Assembly: GCA_902727855.1 (NCBI GenBank)
Contig: CACVAS010000170.1
Location: forward strand, 1-64,000
Direction of reading: 5' to 3'
Length of the DNA: 64,000 bases
DNA from: an uncultured Sulfurovum sp.
GTDB lineage: Bacteria > Campylobacterota > Campylobacteria > Campylobacterales > Sulfurovaceae
The notes beneath the pieces were generated by a model that worked only from the letters and a program-made list of their open reading frames with translations, was not told the origin of the DNA and did no database searches. Each line of letters starts with the position of its first letter. Positions within the stretch are counted from its first letter, which is position 1. Of this stretch, positions 1 to 7,214 are shown in pieces. The position numbers and the translations under genes are program-made.

Positions 1-2
1 CG

Positions 3-332
3 CATGCCAACCAAAGACAAATAGTCTCCCTTGCAGGACTTGATCCAGTGATGAGGGAATCAGGAACTTCAATTAAAGGGCAAACACGTATATCTAAAGC
101 AGGTAACAGACTTTATCGAGGTACACTCTTTATGGCTGCTATGGCTTCGACCAAACACAATGCCAAAATGAAAGTATTTTATGAAAGACTTAAAGTCAAT
201 GGCAAACATACAACACAGGCACAAACTGCAGTGATAAGAAAGCTTATCGTTGTGGCTCATTCTTTGTATAAAAGTGGAGAAATTTACGATAAAGAACTTT
301 ACAAGATAACCACAGGGATACAATCAGAATAA
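3..332 (+). CDS. IS110-family transposase, C-terminal part (5' end lies outside the window)
   Basis: The open frame runs in from the window edge: HANQRQIVSLAGLDPVMRESGTSIKGQTRISKAGNRLYRGTLFMAAM... This is the typical Transposase_20 (IS116/IS110/IS902) C-terminal signature 'AGLDP..SG.S.KG..RISK.GN..LR..L'. Confidence 0.88.
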   Translation, partial: HANQRQIVSLAGLDPVMRESGTSIKGQTRISKAGNRLYRGTLFMAAMASTKHNAKMKVFYERLKVNGKHTTQAQTAVIRKLIVVAHSLYKSGEIYDKELYKITTGIQSE

Positions 333-602
333 GTACTTAAACTCTTTTAGTAAAAACTGGTACTATTGTTATGTTCTTTAGGGTTTTTTAAGGTGGTAAC
401 TGACCCTTATCTCCTAGTAAGAAACGACTTAGAGGGAAAGTGGATGATGAATGAGGATTACGTAGGGTGTGATTGCTATCACACCACATAAGAAAATATA
501 GATAAATCCACACTTTCTCCGTAAGGAATATATATGATAGAGGGAAAGTATAGCTATCAATGATAAGTTTTAATAAAATGTAGTTAGAATATATAAACTA
601 AT

Positions 603-848
603 TTGGGGAAATTAATTGAAAATCACACATTTTACAACAACGTTACTGATAATAGGTTCTTTATGGTAATAGAACTGGAAAAAGGGCATCGTCCTCTCAT
701 GTTAGGCTTGAAACTTCGACAGAAGCACATAGCTGATGTGTTTCAAAACACGATTGAGATGTATGATTCACTGGAAAATATCTCAGGAAGGGTAGGGTTT
801 GGTCATATTGAGGCCTTGAAGTTGGCTTTTGATGAGGGAAATGAGTAA
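603..848 (+). CDS. Small uncharacterised protein (81 aa), first gene of an operon with the AAA ATPase
   Basis: ORF with a TTG start; its TAA stop directly abuts the ATG of the next gene (TAAATG). No family recognised. Confidence 0.6.
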   Translation: MGKLIENHTFYNNVTDNRFFMVIELEKGHRPLMLGLKLRQKHIADVFQNTIEMYDSLENISGRVGFGHIEALKLAFDEGNE

Positions 849-3086
849 ATGGCTAAAATTCAATTAGCATTTAACCTTCATAATATAGGTCCACATTTTA
901 ATTTAAATTCTTTAGAAAACACATCTTCTCTCAAAACAGCTATCTATGCTAATAATGGAAGTGGAAAAACATTCTTAAGTCGTATGTTTAGGTTATCAGA
1001 AGTCAGTGTTGATAATAAAATCAATAAAGTTAATAAGTTGATTAGTTTTACTAAAAACAATGGAAGCTTTGAATTCAAAATTATACATAACGAGGGTATT
1101 AAGAGTATAGAGTTGCAACTTACTAAGGGTAATACACCAAGCATAAAGAATAATACGGGTTTTATCTTTCATACATTTAATAGTGATTACGTTAGAGAGA
1201 ATATAGAAGCTTTAGAATATAGACCTGATGGTGAGATAAAAGGATATATTTTAGGTAAAGCACATATAGATTTGACAAAAGAAAAAGAAGCTTTAAATAA
1301 TAAGAAAGAAATTTATGAAGTAAATAAAAAAAGGTTAGAAAAAAGAGTAAAAAAACAAAAAGAAGAATTAGATGTAAAAGAACTTGTAATTCGAAAAAAT
1401 GTTACAGAATATATTAATTTTTCTTTTGAAAATATAATTAATCAGTCTGACCTTGGATATCCTGAAGAGAAAAGCTTTCAAGAATTAAAAAAAGAAAATG
1501 TAACTTTAAATACTTTACCAGATGATTATCCAGATATTCAATCTATTAACTTTTCAGTAAATGATGAAATTTTTGATTTATTAAGTAGCTTACTAATGAC
1601 AAGTTATACAAAAAGTAAATTTTCTGATGCATTCAAATCGAAGGTTAAATCTAAACAAAACTTTATTGAACTTGGTTTAGGTTCAATTCAAGAAAAAGAT
1701 GACTCTTGCCCATTTTGCGAACAAACTTTTGGTGATGATGCTATAGCTCTTATTGATACATATATAAAGTATCTAAATGATGAGGAGGGTAAAGTTGTAA
1801 AAGACATTAATGATCTATCTATATCAATTAAGAATTTAGAAAAGGAAATTAAAAAAAATTATGATACATATTTAATTATTAAATCTAAATATGACGAGTT
1901 GATAAAATACATTCCCTCCATCAATAATGAATTTGAAGTTTTATTAGAACCTAAAGTTTTAAAAGATGTTTTTTGTGATATTTCCGATAAATTAATAGAA
2001 AAGAAAGAAGACATTACAATAGCATTAGATTGTAAAGGAGAACTAGGAACAATTAATGATTACATAAACTTAATTGAAAAGAATATTAAGTTGAATAATA
2101 AGTATATCAGTGATATTAATTTGAAAAAAAATAATTTAAATAAGGAAAAATTATCAATTAAAAAAAGGTTATGTATTGCAAAATATCAAGAAACTCTTGA
2201 GTTAGAACAAGAATCAATTGATGAACTCAATAAACAAAATATAGATATTGAAGTTTTGGAAAATGAAATTAATATTGAAGAAAGTAAAGTAAAGATTAGC
2301 AAAAGAGAAAAAATTGTAGAAACATTTAAAAGTTATTTGAATATCTTTTTTAATGGTAAATATGATTTTGATGAAGAAAGTTTTGCTTTAAAGATGAATA
2401 CTCACAATTTAATTGATAATGCTTCTGATGTATTGAGTGAGGGTGAAAAAAGTATTGTGGCATTTTGTTTTTATCTTGCGGAGACACATAAGAAAGTTGA
2501 TAGAGAGGATGATTATAAAAAATTATTTTTTGTGATAGATGATCCAATATCGAGTTTAGATTTTCACTATGTATATTCAGTAGCTCAAATTATTAAACGA
2601 TTAAATCATAGTTTTGAACTAGGCGAGAGAGTTAAATTTTTAGTTTTGACACATAATGTTGAATTTATGAGTATATTAATTAGAAATAAAATAGTTGATG
2701 GTCGTTTTGTTATTGAGAAGCAAAAAATTCAGAAATTACAAAAAGAATTAATAATGCCATATGAAGAACACTTACGTGATGTGTATAATGTTTCAAAGGG
2801 ATTAGTTAAACCGAATCATACAACTGCAAATTCAATTAGACATATCTTGGAAACAATAAATAAATTTGAAAAACCTAATTTAATATTTGTTGATTATTGT
2901 CAGCAAATAGGTGGATTAATAGATGAGAATGAATTCCTATATGCATTAATTCATGATAACTCTCATGGTAACTATAGAGAAAATAGACCTTATTCTGAAG
3001 ATATGATTACAGTTGGTTGTAAAAAAGTAATTGAAATAATTGAAAGTAAATTTGATGGTCAAATTGAAGTTATGAAAAAGTATTAG
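849..3086 (+). CDS. AAA_13-type ATPase, RloC/PrrC-like candidate anticodon nuclease
   Basis: P-loop IYANNGSGKTFLSR; coiled coils flanking a CPFC motif (zinc-hook-like); LSEGEKSIVAFCFYLA signature; Walker B FFVIDDPISSLD; C-terminal RHILE...HDNSHG resembling the PrrC/RloC R-E-H catalytic set. Confidence 0.75.
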   Translation: MAKIQLAFNLHNIGPHFNLNSLENTSSLKTAIYANNGSGKTFLSRMFRLSEVSVDNKINKVNKLISFTKNNGSFEFKIIHNEGIKSIELQLTKGNTPSIKNNTGFIFHTFNSDYVRENIEALEYRPDGEIKGYILGKAHIDLTKEKEALNNKKEIYEVNKKRLEKRVKKQKEELDVKELVIRKNVTEYINFSFENIINQSDLGYPEEKSFQELKKENVTLNTLPDDYPDIQSINFSVNDEIFDLLSSLLMTSYTKSKFSDAFKSKVKSKQNFIELGLGSIQEKDDSCPFCEQTFGDDAIALIDTYIKYLNDEEGKVVKDINDLSISIKNLEKEIKKNYDTYLIIKSKYDELIKYIPSINNEFEVLLEPKVLKDVFCDISDKLIEKKEDITIALDCKGELGTINDYINLIEKNIKLNNKYISDINLKKNNLNKEKLSIKKRLCIAKYQETLELEQESIDELNKQNIDIEVLENEINIEESKVKISKREKIVETFKSYLNIFFNGKYDFDEESFALKMNTHNLIDNASDVLSEGEKSIVAFCFYLAETHKKVDREDDYKKLFFVIDDPISSLDFHYVYSVAQIIKRLNHSFELGERVKFLVLTHNVEFMSILIRNKIVDGRFVIEKQKIQKLQKELIMPYEEHLRDVYNVSKGLVKPNHTTANSIRHILETINKFEKPNLIFVDYCQQIGGLIDENEFLYALIHDNSHGNYRENRPYSEDMITVGCKKVIEIIESKFDGQIEVMKKY

Positions 3087-3164
3087 TATTAGAATAAAAA
3101 ATTAGTGCAAATAGGGAATGTAATCGTAAGGAAAATAGTCTATCCCCTTTAATTAATAATTTAT

Positions 3165-3293
3165 CACTCGTTCCATCTCTCCTGAGATGGAATGCATATC
3201 CAGATCAAAGTAATAAATAAAACTCAAGATAGACAAAGCTATCTAAAGTCGCTGTGTGTTCCACCTCAGGAGAAGAGGAACAAAAAGTGAGTG
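3165..3293. repeat. Nested inverted repeats with mutually exclusive pairings
   Basis: Local hairpin TTCCATCTC-TCCT-GAGATGGAA (3171-3192). Long-range arms TCTCCTGAG (3178-3186)/CTCAGGAGA (3265-3273), GTTCC/GGAAC and CACTC/GAGTG. Inner hairpin AGATAG-ACAAAG-CTATCT (3227-3244). Confidence 0.6.
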
Positions 3294-3435
3294 CTACAAA
3301 TCATAGCGATGTAAAGAAGATGTTCGCAAAACGGTGGTGAAGGCATGTAAGTATTTGTGTGAGATGAGCATAAAAAAGTTAAGGGAAGTCTGACTGTTTA
3401 CTTTAAAAACATTTTCTGCTAAAATGATGTTTGAA

Positions 3436-3455
3436 GAGAGAGCGTAAGCTCCCTC
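3436..3455 (-). terminator. Putative terminator hairpin for the minus-strand micro-ORF
   Basis: On the minus strand GAGGGAGC-TTAC-GCTCTCTC (8-bp stem with one G-U) followed by a moderately T-rich tail. Confidence 0.4.
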
Positions 3456-3462
3456 AGAATGG

Positions 3463-3528
3463 TTAGTGACTATTTAGATATCGCAAGATAGCTAGAATAA
3501 TCGCCAGAATGAAAATGATTAAATCCAT
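3463..3528 (-). CDS. Candidate 21-aa hydrophobic membrane peptide (type I toxin-like)
   Basis: Minus strand ATG...TAA encodes MDLIIFILAIILAILRYLNSH. Shine-Dalgarno-like AAAGG upstream, hairpin-rich putative leader (3548-3596) and a downstream hairpin. Confidence 0.4.
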   Translation of the reverse strand: MDLIIFILAIILAILRYLNSH

Positions 3529-3570
3529 ATCATCCACCACCTTTCGCAGTCAAGACTTGACTACGATGTC

Positions 3571-3596
3571 CAAACAGCAGTTGCCTCTGTTGTTTG
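3571..3596. repeat. 10-bp stem hairpin
   Basis: CAAACAGCAG-TTGCCT-CTGTTGTTTG (one G-U equivalent). Beside it is the near-palindrome AGTCAAG-A-CTTGACT at 3548-3562. Confidence 0.55.
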
Positions 3597-3725
3597 ACAC
3601 AACATAATCAGACTGCATTAAAATATTACCCCAATCTTTTCAAAATAGTTAAAAACATGACAAATTGACAACTATTTTTCTCGTTACCACGTTGCACGTT
3701 ATAATGTATACGAGAGTTTAGACTT

Positions 3726-4040
3726 CTAGATAGTCCCAAGTCTCTCAAACATATCTGGGTACTTATCTGTCAAGGCAAGTAAAGTAGAAGCCTGCTCATT
3801 GGGTCGGCTTGTGCCTAGTTCCCATTTTTCTAGTGTACGTGGTGAGATGTGTAGAAAATTTGCGAAGAGGGCACGGCTCATGTTGTACTTTTCTCTGATA
3901 GCGCGTATCTCATCTGCTGTGAGTAGTTTCCGTTCTTTAGTAGTAACAGAGGTGGTTTTGAGTGTGAGCTTACCTTGTTCATGTGCTTTGGCATCTTCAA
4001 GACCTGTCTTTAACTCTTCAAATAGATTTCTCTTAGACAT
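3726..4040 (-). CDS. higA: HigA2-like antitoxin, HTH_XRE
   Basis: MSKRNLFEELKTGLEDAKAHEQGKLTLKT...IREKYNMSRALFANFLHISPRTLEKWELGTSRPN; the layout matches HigA2-type antitoxins. Confidence 0.8.
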   Translation of the reverse strand: MSKRNLFEELKTGLEDAKAHEQGKLTLKTTSVTTKERKLLTADEIRAIREKYNMSRALFANFLHISPRTLEKWELGTSRPNEQASTLLALTDKYPDMFERLGTI

Positions 4041-4171
4041 TTTTTAACTCCTCTACGATACCTTTAAGTATCTTCTTTTCTTGTGCTGTTAGGTCACTTA
4101 CTTCATTTTTAACATACAAAGTCAAAAGATGGATGTGGTTTTTCAAATAACTTTGATTCTATAAATATCAT
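4033..4171 (-). pseudogene. higB2-like toxin remnant with internal deletion and frame change
   Basis: The minus strand starts MIFIESKLFEK (HigB2 N-terminus-like). In another frame it continues HLLTLYVKNEVSDLTAQEKKILKGIVEELKNV* (HigB2 C-terminus-like) and overlaps the higA start. Confidence 0.65.
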
Positions 4172-4384
4172 TTTATTGTACCCATATTAGGTATAGTATG
4201 TCAAGCTGCATTGTTAACCCTTGAGAGTGTTTTAAAAAGTATAGTTAAAAAAGATGATGAGAGTTAAAAACATGACAAATTGACATAGATTTTTCACTTT
4301 CTAATTCAATCTAGAAATATAATGCAACATTTTTGCAACACCGTTACATTATAATTAAGTGAACGTAAATTAAAAGGATTGACA

Positions 4385-4561
4385 ATGGAACTTAGAAGTG
4401 CAACTAAAAGAGAACAAGATAAAGCGTATGAAAAAGGTAAAAAAAGAAGAGAAGAAAATGAAAAGAACCCTAGTAATAATAAGGGTCCAAAAGATGATGG
4501 ATATGAAGACATGACTCCCGGTCAAAAAGAAGAATATAAAAAAGGTTACCGTGGAGAATAA
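4385..4561 (+). CDS. Small highly charged protein (58 aa), unknown function
   Basis: MELRSATKREQDKAYEKGKKRREENEKNPSNNKGPKDDGYEDMTPGQKEEYKKGYRGE; an AAAAGGA ribosome site lies upstream of the ATG. Confidence 0.65.
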   Translation: MELRSATKREQDKAYEKGKKRREENEKNPSNNKGPKDDGYEDMTPGQKEEYKKGYRGE

Positions 4562-4850
4562 TACATTGTGCATAACTTCATAGAGCTGAAGTAATAACGT
4601 ACTTTTTACGGTGTTTACATAAGTTAGATGTAGTTATGCCTATGAGTTGGAACTAGTGGTTAGTGTATTAAAAAGTTGAGTAAAGTAGAACTGTTTACTT
4701 TATTTTTCTAAATAGTTAAAAACGTTACATATTGACATAGGTTTTTTACTCGCAGTAATTTTGAAAATAATCATTAAATAATAAAAATTATCCTTTACTT
4801 AAGGTTAGATGTATTACTATTGAAGTGTACATAAAATAAAAGGAAACATA

Positions 4851-5288
4851 ATGAGTAAAGTAACAAAAAAACTAAAACAACTTCAAGCTGATGCGCATGC
4901 ACTGTTTATAAAGATACATAACTACCATTGGAATGTAAAGGGTATGGACTTTGCACCAGTACACTTGAAGACTGAAGAGATCTATAATAACATGGCGCTA
5001 CTCTACGATGACACTGCAGAAAGAGTCATCCAGCTAGGTGAGAAACCTTACCTTACTATGACAGACTTGGCAAAAGCTACGAAAATAAAAGAAGAAGAGG
5101 GTGATTCTTTTAAGTCCAAAGAGATTGTTAAAAACATCATCGAGGACTTTGAGTACCTTCATAAGTCATTTTCAGAGCTTAGTGATGCAGCAGATGATGC
5201 AAATGACAAAGCCACAGCAGCGTTTGCAGATGACAACGTAGCCGTACTTGAAAAAGAACTATGGATGTTAGGTTCTATGCTTAAGTAA
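4851..5288 (+). CDS. dps: Dps/ferritin-like DNA-protecting protein
   Basis: LQADAHALFIKIHNYHWNVKGMDFAPVHLKTEEIYNNMALLYDDTAERVIQLGEKP: ferroxidase-type H..NYHW / E...D..AER motifs of Dps. Confidence 0.93.
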   Translation: MSKVTKKLKQLQADAHALFIKIHNYHWNVKGMDFAPVHLKTEEIYNNMALLYDDTAERVIQLGEKPYLTMTDLAKATKIKEEEGDSFKSKEIVKNIIEDFEYLHKSFSELSDAADDANDKATAAFADDNVAVLEKELWMLGSMLK

Positions 5289-5297
5289 GCATGCATA

Positions 5298-5328
5298 CTT
5301 TTGTTCTCACTCTTGGTGAGAGCAAAAG
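5298..5328 (+). terminator. Strong hairpin after dps
   Basis: CTTTTGTTCTCAC-TCTTG-GTGAGAGCAAAAG, 13-bp stem with one G-U. No long U tract follows. Confidence 0.5.
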
Positions 5329-5505
5329 AACTTCGCTTCCCCCCATACTTTCTACTATTTACAGTGAATCTTTATATCTCAATAAAGAGAACAAAAAAAA
5401 TGAAATAATTTTAAAAACATATCCGAAATTGTCTATAAATGATGCAGTGAACTTATATATATTATTTGAATTTTTGATAGTATTTTAAATAAAAAAGAAG
5501 AAAAT

Positions 5506-5976
5506 ATGGAAAATAATATTTCAGAGATTACCACATATATTCAAGCAGCTGTTGCACCAGTATTTCTCATAGCAGGTGTTGCGGGTCTTTTGAATGTATT
5601 TACAAGTAGATTTGTGAGGGTTGTAGATAAACTCAATGCCATTGACAATAGAATAGCGTTAGAAACCAAAGCAGACCCTAAGTTCGTCATATCTCAAAAG
5701 TCAAAAGATAGAAGATTGTCTTTACTGAAAAGACTTAAAAATATTAACTTGTCTATTTTCTTAGGTACTTTGACAGTGTATATGGTGGCAATGGTTATTT
5801 TAACCATCTTTGCAAGTGAGTTGTTTGGGTTTAATGGTCAGGTGGCGATATCATCTCTTTTTATAGTTTCCATGATCTCGTTGAGTTCATCACTGTTTTT
5901 GTTTTTAATTGAAATACACGCTACAGTCCATTTCATAAGGACAAAACGCCGATCAACTTATGATAGTATTGAATGA
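5506..5976 (+). CDS. DUF2721-type membrane protein
   Basis: ITTYIQAAVAPVFLIAGVAGLLNVFTSRFVRVVDK; three predicted TM segments. Confidence 0.7.
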   Translation: MENNISEITTYIQAAVAPVFLIAGVAGLLNVFTSRFVRVVDKLNAIDNRIALETKADPKFVISQKSKDRRLSLLKRLKNINLSIFLGTLTVYMVAMVILTIFASELFGFNGQVAISSLFIVSMISLSSSLFLFLIEIHATVHFIRTKRRSTYDSIE

Positions 5977-6143
5977 CATAAAACTAACGACGGTTTGTTT
6001 GGAAATTTACATGGGTTATTAAAGAATGTAAGATAAAATAGTCTCTTAATGTCTCTCTTTTTTAAAGATATGATGTTTTACTTTTAATTGTATAGAGATA
6101 CATTCTTGTAGTGTATGTGCACTATGCTAGGAGAACTTAATAT

Positions 6144-7214
6144 ATGAAACCATTTTACACCTCATTCTTGCTTCTGTCTTCTTTTATAGTTTCTACACAG
6201 TGTGTATATGCTAAGGGTGCTGCGAAGGTCATAGTGTCTCACGTTGAAAATAAAATTTTTAAAGACAAGGTAGAAGCACTGGGAACCTTAGGTGCTAACG
6301 AGAGTGTGGACTTAAGGTCAACCGTTACTGAACGCATAGAAGCGATTTATTTTGATGATGCACAGCGTATTAAAAAAGGTAGGCTACTGCTTGAGATGAA
6401 GATAGACGAAGAACTTGCAGCACTGGAAGAAGAAAATGCTATTTTGGAAGAGGCTAAAAGACAAGTCAAAAGGTATACACCTCTTATAGCAAATGGTGCT
6501 GTTGCAAAAACAAACCTTGACCAAGCAAAACTAGAAGTTTCTACAGCTAAAGCGCGGATAAATGCTATAAATGCTCAAATTGAGGAACGACGTATTGTCG
6601 CACCATTTGATGGTACGATAGGACTTCGTAACATCAGTGTGGGTGCTATGCTTAGTACAGATACGCTCATTACTACTATACTAGATGAGAGTGTGATGAA
6701 ACTTGACTTCTCACTCCCGTCACTTTTTCTCTCTTTTCTTAAACCTGGTGTTAACATCAAAGCAACCACAGATGCATTTTCGAAAAAAGTCTTTCATGGC
6801 AAAATAGCACAAGTAGACAATGCAATAGACCCCGTTACACGTACCCTACGTGTAAGAGCACTTATAGATAATGCCGAGCATACGCTTAAATCTGGACTGT
6901 TAATGCACATTGTTTTAGAAAAGAATGTGCGTGAAGCACTTGTCATTCCTGAAGAAGCACTTATCCCAAATGCTCAAAAGCATTTTGTGTTAGTGGTGGT
7001 TGAAGCTGACAAAGGAAAAACAGTAGAAAAACGTTTGGTTAAGATTGGTGTGAGGCAAGAAGGTAACGTAGAGGTGTTGTCTGGTCTTGTAGCTGGAGAC
7101 TTCGTTGTGATACATGGTGGGATGAAAGCTAAACCAGGCAAACCCATCATGATACAAGCGGTAAAAAAAGGGGATGAAGCACTTACAGAATTGATACAAA
7201 AGAAAAACAAATGA
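6144..7214 (+). CDS. RND efflux periplasmic adaptor (membrane fusion protein)
   Basis: Signal peptide plus the biotinyl-lipoyl/HlyD layout (VTERIEAIYFDDAQRIKKGRLLLEM...IVAPFDGTIGLRNISVGAML). Confidence 0.92.
   Translation: MKPFYTSFLLLSSFIVSTQCVYAKGAAKVIVSHVENKIFKDKVEALGTLGANESVDLRSTVTERIEAIYFDDAQRIKKGRLLLEMKIDEELAALEEENAILEEAKRQVKRYTPLIANGAVAKTNLDQAKLEVSTAKARINAINAQIEERRIVAPFDGTIGLRNISVGAMLSTDTLITTILDESVMKLDFSLPSLFLSFLKPGVNIKATTDAFSKKVFHGKIAQVDNAIDPVTRTLRVRALIDNAEHTLKSGLLMHIVLEKNVREALVIPEEALIPNAQKHFVLVVVEADKGKTVEKRLVKIGVRQEGNVEVLSGLVAGDFVVIHGGMKAKPGKPIMIQAVKKGDEALTELIQKKNK

Noticed and set aside
450-494. 15-aa ORF MMNEDYVGCDCYHTT in the IS110-adjacent region
   Set aside because: Very short and overlaps the strong hairpin; no support for translation.
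3799-4047. 82-aa plus-strand ORF opposite higA
   Set aside because: Fully antisense to a recognisable HTH protein; composition is typical of a shadow ORF.
4306-4573. Two hydrophobic minus-strand ORFs opposite the 58-aa charged protein
   Set aside because: Phe/Ser/Leu-rich artefacts of the reverse complement of a Lys/Glu-rich gene.
5291-5488. 65-aa ORF after dps
   Set aside because: Begins inside the strong hairpin, has no ribosome site, and no recognisable family.
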